Source of the DNA: an uncultured Prevotella sp.
GTDB lineage: Bacteria; Bacteroidota; Bacteroidia; Bacteroidales; Bacteroidaceae
Direction of reading: 5' to 3'
Assembly (NCBI GenBank): GCA_900316015.1
Contig: ONBG01000012.1
Location: 1 to 64,000, forward strand
DNA length: 64,000 nt
Position 1 is the stretch's first letter, and every line of letters begins with the position of its first letter. The notes under the pieces are model-generated. The model was given only the letters and a program-made list of their open reading frames with translations, searched no databases and was not told where the DNA came from. A program made the position numbers and the translations under genes. Positions 18,121-27,664 of this stretch are shown here, one piece after another.

Positions 18121-21100
18121 TTACTTTTTGTTCTTTTCTATATATTCCTTAGGCAGCGTGCCGAACTGTTTCTTAAAACATTTTGAGAAATATTTCGGAG
18201 TGTTGAACCCTACTCTTGAAGATAGATCTGTTAAAAGAATATTTGGTTCCTTCTGAACTATTTTTAGGGCTTCTTTTAATCGGATGGACGTGATAAAGCC
18301 AACTATATTCTGACCGGTGAGGGCACGTAACTTATTATATAAAGTGGATGAACTGACACACATGTCACTGGCGAAAGATTCTCGGTTGTAGTCTGTGTCA
18401 TCGAGGTGGCTCATGACGCAGTCTATGGCTCTTTGTACAAAGATCTCGTCTGGGCTACTGTAATGTTGCTCTTCTACGTTGAAGTCTGTCTGCCTGTTGA
18501 ATTTCCTCCTTATTCTCTCCCGATTGGCAATGATATTGTCAATACGAAGTTGTAAGTATGCCAATTGGAAGGGTTTTGTAATGTATTCGTCCGCACCAGT
18601 AGCAAAAGCCTCGTTCCTATCGTCGTCGGCAGTCTTGGCTGTCAGGAGTACAACAGGCAGCTGAGCATAATCCTCATCTTGCTTGATGGCATGGGTCAGT
18701 TCAATGCCGTCCATGACCGGCATCATGACATCGGAAATAACGATGTCAAGTTCCGACTGATGAATGATCTTTAGTGCCTGTTGTCCGTTCTTTGCAGTCA
18801 ATACATGGTATTTGTGGCTGAGTAAACGTCTCATCAGTTCTAGCAACTGCACATTGTCCTCGACAATCAGGATCGTATAGCCTTCTTCAGCAGGTTCACC
18901 TTCAACGTATATATGAGCTTCTTCTGGTATCATGGCAGCCATCGTCTGATTGTCAGCTTTTTCTGGTTTTTCTCCTGTATCTTTTTCTTCTCGTGTATAG
19001 GCTTCTTCATGGATAGGGATCGTGACTGTAAACTGTGTTCCTTGATGTTCCTCGCTTTGGCATCGGATGGTTCCATGATGGAGAGTGACTAAATCATGGG
19101 TAAGGGACAAGCCAATGCCTGTGCCTGTTGTTCCTGTCTTGCGGTAATCTCCATCAAGGAAGCGGGTGAACAAATGCTGCAACTTGTCTTTAGACATACC
19201 AATCCCGCTGTCTGCAATGGAGAGTATGGCATTGTTGCCTGTCGTGGAAAGAGCGATTTCTATCTTTCCATTTTCCTGATTATATTTGATCGCATTTGAT
19301 ATGAGGTTATAGAGAATCTTGTCCATTTTGTCTCTGTCAAACCAGCCTATTATCGGTTGTGGGTAAATAGAAGTGCTGATCGTGATTCCACGTGCTGTTG
19401 CCATGGGACGAATATTGTTTACTTCTGAGTTGACAAATGCTGCCAGATCCTGCTTGCTGACCAACAGTCGAAGTTGCCCAGCTTGTGATTTCCTTACTTC
19501 TAAGATTTGCCGAAGCAAGCGAGTGAGGCGGGCAATGTTACTTTGAATAAGAGAGTAGTCCTCTTTATATTGTGGGGCTTTCCCTTTGATCTCGTCTACG
19601 GCAGCTGAGATGATCGTCAATGGGGTTAGTAGCTCATGGGTGATATTCGTGAATATGACGGCCATCTGCAATCGATTCTTTGTTTTTAGGTGTTCGTCAT
19701 ACCATCGAATGACAGAGAAAATGGCGAAAACCGTGAAAAGGAAATATATAAGATATGCCCACCATGATGCATACCATGGTGGTAATACTTTGATTTTAAG
19801 GGTATAAGGTAGCTCTGTCCAGTTTCCATTGCTGTCTGCTGCCTTCACGTGAAGCTGATAGGTCCCTGAGGGAATATTCTCAAAAAAAGCTCGGTGCAGG
19901 CTGCCCTTGCTGAAATGCCAATCCTTGTCATAACCTTCCAGTAAGTAAGCGTATTTGACAAGTTCTTGGTTGGAGTAGGAGAGTAGGGCATATGCTACAG
20001 CAAATTTGTTGACGGAGGATGGAATCGTGATCTCTCTCGCATAGGGTGGGAGGGTCTTGGATATCTTTTTTCGTAGGGTGGAGTCAAGGGCTTCAAAAGA
20101 TTTGTCATCAATAATAAGGTCAACAATCATCAGTTGAGGCTTATACGCAGTCATATATTGGGCTACGGCCTGGGGTGTAAAGAAAAAGAATCCTTGTTTA
20201 GTCCCGAAAAAGAGCTGGTTCCCCCATCTCACGGATGAGTTGGGATAGAAAAGTAGGTTGGCAAGACCATCTTCTTCGCCATAGGCACTGATAGAAACCG
20301 TTGACTTGCCGTAAGGTAGCCGGATGAGGGCATTGTCTGTTGTCATCCATAAATTGCCATCAGCATCCTCATTGATGGAAAAGATTCTGTCTCCAGGAAT
20401 ACCATATTTTTCATTGACAGATAAAAATTTATCCTCTGTTTCATCGTATTGGAACAGCCCACCACTATTGGAGATCGCCCAAAGTCGGTGGTGGGAATCT
20501 TCAAAACAAGCAGTAGCATCATCAACGACATAATTGCCATGCATTGGGCTATAATGGTGAAATCGAAGCGATGTAGGCCGGAAGACGTTCCCCTCTATGC
20601 GAATGATTCCTTCATTGTCTGTTGATACCCATATTCGCTTTCTGCTATCTTCCATTATATTCCTGATATCGCAGTTGCTGAATCCTTCTCCGTTCTCAGT
20701 CATTGTCAGCTTCGTTCCTTTATTATTTGGATAAGCAATGGAGAGACACGATTGCTGCCCTATCCACATTACATGATGAGAATCTTGGAAAAGGGCGTTC
20801 ACGTAGTTGTCTTGAAGGTACGGGACTTGAGTGGCCATCTGATGATTAACGGTTCTTTGAGGAGTATAGATAGCGATGCCATAGCTGTTGCTTGCCAACC
20901 AAATCTCTCCATTGAAGCGCTTGGCAATAGAGGTAATGCTGGTTTTCATGAAGTCATCAGGCAGGGTATTGAATCCAGGGATTGACCGATTGAACAGAGC
21001 ACTCCGTGTGAATCGATCAAACAGTACAATTCCATAGGGTTTCATGGTCATCCAGAGATACCTCCCATCTGGAGTAAACAAGGAGCAGATGGAATTAATG

Positions 21101-22176
21101 GGTAGCTTATATCCTGCATTCTTTAGATCCCAGTTTTGGAAGGGGGAATGAACTGTATTGACATGGATGATACCATCATTGAGCGTTTCTATCCAGATAT
21201 TTCCTTGACCGTCTGTTTCCATGTCATTGCAGAATCGCAAGTCTTGGTGGGTTTTCCCTCCAAGGGAGGAATAGAATCTCGCTTTCTTCATGTCTTCGTC
21301 CAAGCCCAAGATATAGATCCCTTCCCGTGTAGAAGCCCAGATTGTTCTTGTGACAGGGTCCTCGATGACCTTGTAGAAGGTGTCAAAGCTGCCCGATCCC
21401 TGGAAGGTGTGGATGCCGGGAGAGAGAATGTTATGAGGATGATCTAACCGGAGAAGCCCAAATCCCCATGATCCGATCCATAACCTGTTCTTGCTGTCAA
21501 AGAAGAGGGAGTATGCTGAATTTCCCTTGTTTAACTTCGGGTATTGGTAAAATCGGTTCCTCTGGGGGGGGCTAAAGACAAATAATCCCTTGTTCCATGT
21601 GCCGAAATAGATGTTCCCGGATCTATCCTCCGTGATAGACATGACACCGTAATTGGGATAATGGTGAACTTTGCCATGAGTGTCTACGAACTCGACCTTG
21701 TTGCCATCATATTTATAAAATGTATTAGATTGGGGAAGATACTTGCATAGCCCTTCACTGTTTCCTATCCATACGGTGCCGTCATGGGAGATGAAAATAG
21801 TATTGGTGCTTCTCATCTTGTCATTGGTAATGGGAAAGGTATAGTGCTCTCCGGTCATCTGATTGACTTTAACCAACCCATTCCTGGTTCCTATCCATAG
21901 GTTTCCGTCTTTGTCTTCTGCAATGGCAAGGACAGTATTGTTTGGAAGCAGGCCTGGCGATGTGGCTGTTGACTTCGTGGTATAGAAATCGTAACCGTCG
22001 AAGGCTTTTAAGCCAGAACTGGTACCGATCCACATTAACCCTTTATGGTCGAAGAACAGACTGCGATATTCATCTGAGGGAGAAGTCACAGTTTGCGACA
22101 TCCACCTGTATGGAAAGTCTTGTGCTGAGACAAGGTCGGATAGAAGTAGGCATAATAGAAATAGAACCTTTTTCAT
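18121..22176 (-). CDS. Hybrid two-component system sensor-regulator (HTCS) of PUL I
   Basis: About 1351 residues. Signal peptide, then two seven-bladed propellers of Reg_prop repeats (many copies of DxxGNLWIGT-like strands) to about residue 700, the Y_Y_Y domain (about 700-770), and one membrane segment (WWAYLIYFLFTVFAIFSV). A cytoplasmic kinase follows, with H-box NITHELLTPL (His847 in this numbering), N-box NLISNAIKYN and G-boxes. The receiver domain has ILIVEDN and DIVISDVMMP (phospho-acceptor Asp1149). A C-terminal AraC-type helix-turn-helix ends in GFNTPKYFSKCFKKQFG. The periplasmic propeller should bind an oligosaccharide and activate PUL I. A reading-frame ATG at 22206 precedes the probable transcription start (-7 box TATATTTG at 22196-22203), so 22176 or 22179 is chosen. 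Confidence 0.93.
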   Translation of the reverse strand: MKKVLFLLCLLLSDLVSAQDFPYRWMSQTVTSPSDEYRSLFFDHKGLMWIGTSSGLKAFDGYDFYTTKSTATSPGLLPNNTVLAIAEDKDGNLWIGTRNGLVKVNQMTGEHYTFPITNDKMRSTNTIFISHDGTVWIGNSEGLCKYLPQSNTFYKYDGNKVEFVDTHGKVHHYPNYGVMSITEDRSGNIYFGTWNKGLFVFSPPQRNRFYQYPKLNKGNSAYSLFFDSKNRLWIGSWGFGLLRLDHPHNILSPGIHTFQGSGSFDTFYKVIEDPVTRTIWASTREGIYILGLDEDMKKARFYSSLGGKTHQDLRFCNDMETDGQGNIWIETLNDGIIHVNTVHSPFQNWDLKNAGYKLPINSICSLFTPDGRYLWMTMKPYGIVLFDRFTRSALFNRSIPGFNTLPDDFMKTSITSIAKRFNGEIWLASNSYGIAIYTPQRTVNHQMATQVPYLQDNYVNALFQDSHHVMWIGQQSCLSIAYPNNKGTKLTMTENGEGFSNCDIRNIMEDSRKRIWVSTDNEGIIRIEGNVFRPTSLRFHHYSPMHGNYVVDDATACFEDSHHRLWAISNSGGLFQYDETEDKFLSVNEKYGIPGDRIFSINEDADGNLWMTTDNALIRLPYGKSTVSISAYGEEDGLANLLFYPNSSVRWGNQLFFGTKQGFFFFTPQAVAQYMTAYKPQLMIVDLIIDDKSFEALDSTLRKKISKTLPPYAREITIPSSVNKFAVAYALLSYSNQELVKYAYLLEGYDKDWHFSKGSLHRAFFENIPSGTYQLHVKAADSNGNWTELPYTLKIKVLPPWYASWWAYLIYFLFTVFAIFSVIRWYDEHLKTKNRLQMAVIFTNITHELLTPLTIISAAVDEIKGKAPQYKEDYSLIQSNIARLTRLLRQILEVRKSQAGQLRLLVSKQDLAAFVNSEVNNIRPMATARGITISTSIYPQPIIGWFDRDKMDKILYNLISNAIKYNQENGKIEIALSTTGNNAILSIADSGIGMSKDKLQHLFTRFLDGDYRKTGTTGTGIGLSLTHDLVTLHHGTIRCQSEEHQGTQFTVTIPIHEEAYTREEKDTGEKPEKADNQTMAAMIPEEAHIYVEGEPAEEGYTILIVEDNVQLLELMRRLLSHKYHVLTAKNGQQALKIIHQSELDIVISDVMMPVMDGIELTHAIKQDEDYAQLPVVLLTAKTADDDRNEAFATGADEYITKPFQLAYLQLRIDNIIANRERIRRKFNRQTDFNVEEQHYSSPDEIFVQRAIDCVMSHLDDTDYNRESFASDMCVSSSTLYNKLRALTGQNIVGFITSIRLKEALKIVQKEPNILLTDLSSRVGFNTPKYFSKCFKKQFGTLPKEYIEKNKK

Positions 22177-22195
22177 CATCAGGACATTTTTGATG

Positions 22196-22203
22196 CAAAT
22201 ATA
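22196..22203 (-). promoter_or_regulatory. -7 box of the HTCS gene
   Basis: On the minus strand this reads TATATTTG (TAnnTTTG). Transcription should start about 7 bp further left, which leaves ATG 22179/22176 as the first usable starts. No good -33 TTTG is visible. Confidence 0.5.
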
Positions 22204-22261
22204 CAAAAAATAAAGGAAAATATTATTTTCTTAACGAAAAAGCACTCCTTCATCGCTTTTT

Positions 22262-22325
22262 CATGATTTGTATCCCCAATTTCACGATTTGTCCCCTTGA
22301 ATTTAACGCTTTTAGGATAATTTTG
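22262..22325 (+). promoter_or_regulatory. Operator-promoter of the PUL I SusC operon
   Basis: CATGATTTGTATCCCC (from 22262) and CACGATTTGTCCCC (from 22283) are direct repeats exactly 21 bp apart, two helical turns. The -7 box TAATTTTG is at 22318-22325, 35 bp after the start of the second repeat. The same repeat, spacing and -7 box occur before the GH43 gene (14796-14859). Repeats overlapping the -33 region fit an activator of the AraC type, such as the HTCS encoded divergently. Confidence 0.65.
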
Positions 22326-22385
22326 CCGGCAAAATCTACTGTTATCCTCGTGATAACGTATACTTAATAAATAAAAACCAAATGT

Positions 22386-25300
22386 ATGAAACAAACTTTT
22401 CTGACAACCTCATCTAAGAATGTGATGATGTTGATGGCGTTTGCAGCTGGTCTTGCCGTGATGCCCCAAACGGTGTCGGCAGAACAGTCGGTGGAAGCAG
22501 TCCAGCAGTCTGGTAAAATTAATGGTAAGGTGCTGGATCAAAATGGGGAACCTGTGATTGGTGCTACCGTTAAGATTAAGGGTTCTTCAACAGGGACTGT
22601 AACTGATATAGATGGTAATTTCTCTCTAACGGCGACACCCGGTACTGCTCTTGAAATCTCTTATATCGGTTTTAAAACACAACAAGTTAAGGTTGGAAAT
22701 GGTCCTGTCACGATAAAACTACAGGAAGATTCTCAATCCCTTAACGAGGTCGTGGTGGTAGGATTTGGCACTCAGAAGAAGGTGAACCTGACGGGTTCTG
22801 TGGGTCTTGCTACGTCCAAAGACCTTGAAGCCCGCCCGGTTGCTAATGCTGCGGCAGCTTTGCAAGGTGTAGTACCTGGATTGAACATCGATACGGGCAA
22901 CTACGGAGGTGACTTGAATGCTTCGAAAAGTATCAGCATTCGTGGAACTGGTACTATTGGGTCAGGCTCAAGTGGCTCTCCATTGATCCTTATTGATGGT
23001 ATGGAAGGAGATATCAATACCATCAATCCCCAGGATATCGATAATATCTCCGTCTTGAAAGATGCTGCTGCAAGTTCTATTTATGGCTCTCGCGCTCCGT
23101 TTGGTGTGATTTTGATCACAACCAAAAGTGGCAAGAGCGGACGGGCACAGATCAACTATCATACGAATTTACGATGGAATACTCCGGTCTTCATGCCTGA
23201 TATGATGAATTCTTATCAGTTTGTGACATTCTTCGATCAGGCTCAATACAATGGGAATGGCAATCACCTTTATAGTGACAAGGAACGCCAGAAGGTGTAC
23301 GATTATATGACAGGAGCCAGTGATGTGTTCGTTGAAATGGGTTCTGGCGGTAAATGGAACTACGACCATACGTATGCGAATGTCGACTGGTTGGACGAGT
23401 ATTACAAGAATACGTCTTTCTCTCAGGAGCATAATGCCAGTGTGAGTGGAGGAAATGACAAGGTTACCTATTATGTTTCTGGTAACTATATGGGACAAGG
23501 GGGATTCATGCGCTATGGTACTGATACGGCAGAGCGTTATACCTTGACAGGTAAGATTAGCGCTCAGATCACAAAGGCTATCAAGATCCAGTATAATACT
23601 CGTTGGAACCGTAAGAACTACTCGCGTGCAACAACCATGAATGATAGTTTCTACAATAATATCCTCAGACGGTGCCGTCCCAATCGTGCCATCAAGGATC
23701 CTAATGGATATTATATGGCAGACATTAACTATATCGAGGCTTTGGAGGACGGTGGTCGTTACCGCATCAATAATGATGGTCTTTCCCAACAATTAAGATT
23801 GGTTATCACTCCTATCAAGAACTGGAACATCTATGGGGAAATAAACATAAAGACAGATAACGACTGGACTCATCAGGATACGAATGTGACCTATTCGCAT
23901 TATGCTAATGATCCAGAAAAGACATACATCCCATCAGCAACCAGTGCCACCCATGACGCTGTGTATGAGTATTCTTATAAGAGTACGTACCTTAACCCTA
24001 CTGTTTACACGGATTATGCCTTAACTTTAAATGATGTTCATAATTTTAAGGCAATGCTTGGATTCCAGGCTGAGAAAATGGATTATCGTAATTTGACAGG
24101 TAGTCGCAATGATATGGTGACAGAGAGTCTGCCGGTTCTCGACCTGACAACCAGTACAGATACCTATTCCATTGGTGGTGCTTATCAGAGATGGCGTAAC
24201 GCTGGCTTCTTTGGTCGTATCAACTATGATTACGATGGAAAATATCTGTTGGAGGCGAATCTCCGTTACGATGGTTCTTCAAGATTCCGCCGGGATCATC
24301 GTTGGGTATGGACACCTTCATTCTCCGTAGGATGGAATATCGCACGAGAGAATTTCTGGAAGCCATTGCAAAATACAGTCAATACACTGAAATTCCGATT
24401 CTCCTTGGGTGAACTCGCTAATCAAAACACGTCTTCTTGGTATCCTACTTATCAGACGTTATCTATCAAAACGGTTTCTGGGACTTGGTTGCAAGATGGT
24501 GCCAAGACGACTACCGCTTACGTGCCGGGATTGATTTCTTCTTCCTTGACATGGGAGAAGATCATCAATACTAATATCGGTCTTGATTGGGGTATGTTTA
24601 GGAACCGCCTCACAGGTAGCTTCGACTACTATTGGCGGAAAACGAAGAATATGGTGGGACCGGGCATTGAACTGCCTGCGACCTTAGGTACGAGCGTCCC
24701 AAACACAAACAACTGCGACTTGACTACCTATGGATGGGAACTGGCCCTGCAATGGCGTGATCAGATCGGGGATTTCCGCTATGGCGTTAAACTGAATGTA
24801 GCAGATGACCAAACAAAGATAGATAAATATCCTAACCCAACCAGATCGCTGTCTAAGTATATCTCCGGACAGGTGATCGGCAATATCTATGGATATACAA
24901 CTATAGGAATTGCGAAGACACAGGAAGAGATGGATGCGCATTTAGCAACAGCCAAGCAAACTGCATTGGGTAGTAACTGGGCTGCGGGTGATATTATGTA
25001 CGCCGACCTCAATGGTGATGGGATCATCAATAGCGGATCCAATACGTTGGATAATATGGGTGACTTAAAGAAGATCGGTAATAACCATCCTCGCTTCCGT
25101 ACAGGTATTACCTTGGATGCTTCCTGGAAAGGAATCGATTTCTCTATGTTCTGGCAGGGCGTTCTGAAACGTGACTGGGATCCCGGATCGAACAACATGC
25201 TGTTCTGGGGTGTAACGGGGTCAGGACAGTGGTGGTCGACAGCACTTGCCCATCACTTGGATTATTTCCGCGCAGCAGATACATCTGAAGACCGCCTCGG

Positions 25301-25610
25301 TCCAAATGTGGATGCGTATTACCCTCGTCCTTTGTTCAATAATAAGAACCATCAGACTCAGACTCGCTATTTGCAAAATGCTGCGTATATGCGACTGAAA
25401 AATTTGCAATTGGGCTATACTTTGCCCAAATCGCTCGTCAGCAAGATTGGATTGCAGAACTTACGGGTGTATGTATCTGGGGAGAACTTGCTGACTATCA
25501 CAAGTCTGGAGAAAGTCATCGACCCTGAGCTGGCGGGATATGGCTGGCAAGGCGGTATGTCTTATCCTTTGTCAAGGACATATTCATTCGGTTTAAGTGT
25601 TAATTTCTAA
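22386..25610 (+). CDS. SusC/RagA-type TonB-dependent outer-membrane transporter (PUL I)
   Basis: 1074 residues, a usual length. Signal region to about residue 36 (AGLAVMPQTVSA). A carboxypeptidase-regulatory-like N-terminal domain (INGKVLDQNGEPVIGATVKIKG through FSLTATPG), a TonB-box-like segment and SusC signature LNEVVVVGFGTQKK near residue 120, a plug with GTGTIGSGSSGSPLILIDG and ISVLKDAAASSIYGSRAP, then the 22-strand barrel ending in aromatic SFGLSVNF. It forms the import pore together with the SusD protein encoded 12 bp downstream. It would move oligosaccharides into the periplasm using TonB energy. It is the first gene of a rightward operon SusC-SusD-DUF2264-GH105 and carries the candidate HTCS operator in front. 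Confidence 0.95.
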   Translation: MKQTFLTTSSKNVMMLMAFAAGLAVMPQTVSAEQSVEAVQQSGKINGKVLDQNGEPVIGATVKIKGSSTGTVTDIDGNFSLTATPGTALEISYIGFKTQQVKVGNGPVTIKLQEDSQSLNEVVVVGFGTQKKVNLTGSVGLATSKDLEARPVANAAAALQGVVPGLNIDTGNYGGDLNASKSISIRGTGTIGSGSSGSPLILIDGMEGDINTINPQDIDNISVLKDAAASSIYGSRAPFGVILITTKSGKSGRAQINYHTNLRWNTPVFMPDMMNSYQFVTFFDQAQYNGNGNHLYSDKERQKVYDYMTGASDVFVEMGSGGKWNYDHTYANVDWLDEYYKNTSFSQEHNASVSGGNDKVTYYVSGNYMGQGGFMRYGTDTAERYTLTGKISAQITKAIKIQYNTRWNRKNYSRATTMNDSFYNNILRRCRPNRAIKDPNGYYMADINYIEALEDGGRYRINNDGLSQQLRLVITPIKNWNIYGEINIKTDNDWTHQDTNVTYSHYANDPEKTYIPSATSATHDAVYEYSYKSTYLNPTVYTDYALTLNDVHNFKAMLGFQAEKMDYRNLTGSRNDMVTESLPVLDLTTSTDTYSIGGAYQRWRNAGFFGRINYDYDGKYLLEANLRYDGSSRFRRDHRWVWTPSFSVGWNIARENFWKPLQNTVNTLKFRFSLGELANQNTSSWYPTYQTLSIKTVSGTWLQDGAKTTTAYVPGLISSSLTWEKIINTNIGLDWGMFRNRLTGSFDYYWRKTKNMVGPGIELPATLGTSVPNTNNCDLTTYGWELALQWRDQIGDFRYGVKLNVADDQTKIDKYPNPTRSLSKYISGQVIGNIYGYTTIGIAKTQEEMDAHLATAKQTALGSNWAAGDIMYADLNGDGIINSGSNTLDNMGDLKKIGNNHPRFRTGITLDASWKGIDFSMFWQGVLKRDWDPGSNNMLFWGVTGSGQWWSTALAHHLDYFRAADTSEDRLGPNVDAYYPRPLFNNKNHQTQTRYLQNAAYMRLKNLQLGYTLPKSLVSKIGLQNLRVYVSGENLLTITSLEKVIDPELAGYGWQGGMSYPLSRTYSFGLSVNF

Positions 25611-25622
25611 AAGTGACATAAA

Positions 25623-27635
25623 ATGAAAAAGATATTTGTAAAATCCATTTTGGGCGGACTGGCCATAACCCTGCCCATGGCGTTGGTTAGTTGTAATGAC
25701 TATCTTGACGTGACTCCTCCTTCGGAAGTGTCACCTGAGAGCTACTTCCTCTCCGCTACCCAACTGAAATCTTATGTGGATGCTTATTATGCAAATTATA
25801 GTAACTGGTCAAGTACGGATGTCAGTAAAGGTGGGATGATCCCCAGTCACTATGGATCACAGAACGGGTCTCCTTACCATGACGATCAAGCAACGGACAA
25901 TGAACAGGGGACAAACAACCGGTATGTCAAGGATGCCTGGACTGTTGGGCAAACTGGGGGCTACTGGAACTTCAATAATATCTATGCATTGAACTATTTC
26001 ATTAATCACGCGAAGGAGAACTACGATGCCGGCAGGATCTCTGGGGCAGACGGTGATATCAAGCAATATATCGGTGAGGGCTACTTCCTTCGTGCCTTGG
26101 AATATTTCTTCCGTCTAAAAAACTTAGGCGATTTCCCTATCATTACAGAAACATTGTCTGATGATCAGGCAACGTTGACGAAAGCTTCCCAGCGTCGGCC
26201 TCGCAATGAAGTGGCTCGTTTCATTATCGCGAACTTGGATACAGCCATTACCTATATGAACAATGCTGTCGCAAAGACTCGTATCTCGAAGAATGCAGCC
26301 TTGTTACTCAAGAGTCGCGTAGCTCTTTATGAGGGCACTTGGGAAAAGTATCATGCAGGTACAGCACTTGTCCCGAATGGTTCTGGATGGCCCGGAGCGG
26401 GTAAAGACTATTTGGCAAATTATTCCTATGATGCCAATACGGAAATCAAGTTCTTCTTCAGCCAGGCGATGGATGCTGCCGCACAAGTGGCGGATCAGCT
26501 TTCCCTGACATCGAACAACCAAGTGGACCGGCAGAAGGCATCTGATGCAACGAACCCTTATTATAATATGTTCGCCTCTCATGATCCTTCAGGATATAAT
26601 GAGGTCATCATGTGTCGTCTTTACTCTTCTTCTGCAGGCGTGACCCACCATCTGAACCACTATCTCTATAGTGGTGGGAACACTGGCTATACGAAGCAAT
26701 TTGAGAAGGCATTCCTTATGCAGAATGGTCTTCCTTATTATGCTGAGGGGAGTGGTTATGCAGGCGATGATTATGTTGCGGACACAAAGAAGAACCGTGA
26801 TTGGCGTTGGCGCTTGTTTATGAAGGCACCAGGCGATGTCAAGGCTGTGGATAATATCAGCAATCCAGAGTATTTCCCAGAAGTACCTTACATCTATGCT
26901 TACGACATGCGTGCCGGAACGTCAACTGGCTATGTCCGTGGAAAGGGACATTCATTGGATTACAATGACCAGGTCTTGGGACAAGACCAAACAGCTTTCG
27001 TTGTATATCGGGCTGGTGAGGCTTACCTCAATTATATCGAGGCGGAGTATGAGCTGAATGGGAAGATCGACTCCAAGGCTGATGGCTACTGGAAGGCGAT
27101 CCGTACACGGGCTGGCGTGGATCCTGATTATACGAAGACAATTGCTGCTACGGACATGGCAAAGGAGGCAGATAACGATTGGGGGGCTTACTCTCATGGG
27201 AAACTGCTGACGGATAAGACGTTATTTAATATCCGTCGGGAACGTCGTTGTGAATTGATAGGTGAGGGATTCCGTAAAGATGACCTTTATCGCTGGCGCG
27301 CCCTCGACCAATTGAATGGCTACCAGCTTGAAGGATGTAAGATCTTTGGTCCTATGAAGGATCTCTTTGGAAGTCTGCTGATCTATGATCAGACAGACCA
27401 AAGCAAGAACAATGTCTCTTCTCCATCCTTGAGCGAGTATCTTCGCCCGAACCAGAAGACATCCGTCAATAACTTGTATTATAACGGTTTCTTCTTCTAT
27501 CAGGCGCATTATCTACAGCCCATCGCCGTACAGAACTTCCTGAACACGGCTGAAGATGGATCAACGATATCTACGTCCCCGATTTATCAGAATCCTGGAT
27601 GGCCCACAGTAGCAGGTAATCCTTGTGAAGATTAG
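25623..27635 (+). CDS. SusD/RagB-family surface glycan-binding lipoprotein (PUL I)
   Basis: 670 residues, at the long end for SusD. Lipoprotein signal ending LVSC (lipidated Cys24), then NDYLDVTPPSEVSPESYF, the usual SusD opening. The helical TPR-like core includes GEGYFLRALEYFFRLKNLGDFPIITE, and the C-terminal SusD signature is FNIRRERRCELIGEGFRKDDLYRWR. It caps the SusC barrel on the cell surface and passes ligand to it. It starts 12 bp after SusC and is followed after 29 bp by the DUF2264 gene. Long inserts rich in Tyr, Gly and Asn may shape a binding site for a branched glycan. This last point is inference. Confidence 0.94.
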   Translation: MKKIFVKSILGGLAITLPMALVSCNDYLDVTPPSEVSPESYFLSATQLKSYVDAYYANYSNWSSTDVSKGGMIPSHYGSQNGSPYHDDQATDNEQGTNNRYVKDAWTVGQTGGYWNFNNIYALNYFINHAKENYDAGRISGADGDIKQYIGEGYFLRALEYFFRLKNLGDFPIITETLSDDQATLTKASQRRPRNEVARFIIANLDTAITYMNNAVAKTRISKNAALLLKSRVALYEGTWEKYHAGTALVPNGSGWPGAGKDYLANYSYDANTEIKFFFSQAMDAAAQVADQLSLTSNNQVDRQKASDATNPYYNMFASHDPSGYNEVIMCRLYSSSAGVTHHLNHYLYSGGNTGYTKQFEKAFLMQNGLPYYAEGSGYAGDDYVADTKKNRDWRWRLFMKAPGDVKAVDNISNPEYFPEVPYIYAYDMRAGTSTGYVRGKGHSLDYNDQVLGQDQTAFVVYRAGEAYLNYIEAEYELNGKIDSKADGYWKAIRTRAGVDPDYTKTIAATDMAKEADNDWGAYSHGKLLTDKTLFNIRRERRCELIGEGFRKDDLYRWRALDQLNGYQLEGCKIFGPMKDLFGSLLIYDQTDQSKNNVSSPSLSEYLRPNQKTSVNNLYYNGFFFYQAHYLQPIAVQNFLNTAEDGSTISTSPIYQNPGWPTVAGNPCED

Positions 27636-27664
27636 GATGCTTCATCTTCTTATGATAATACAAT

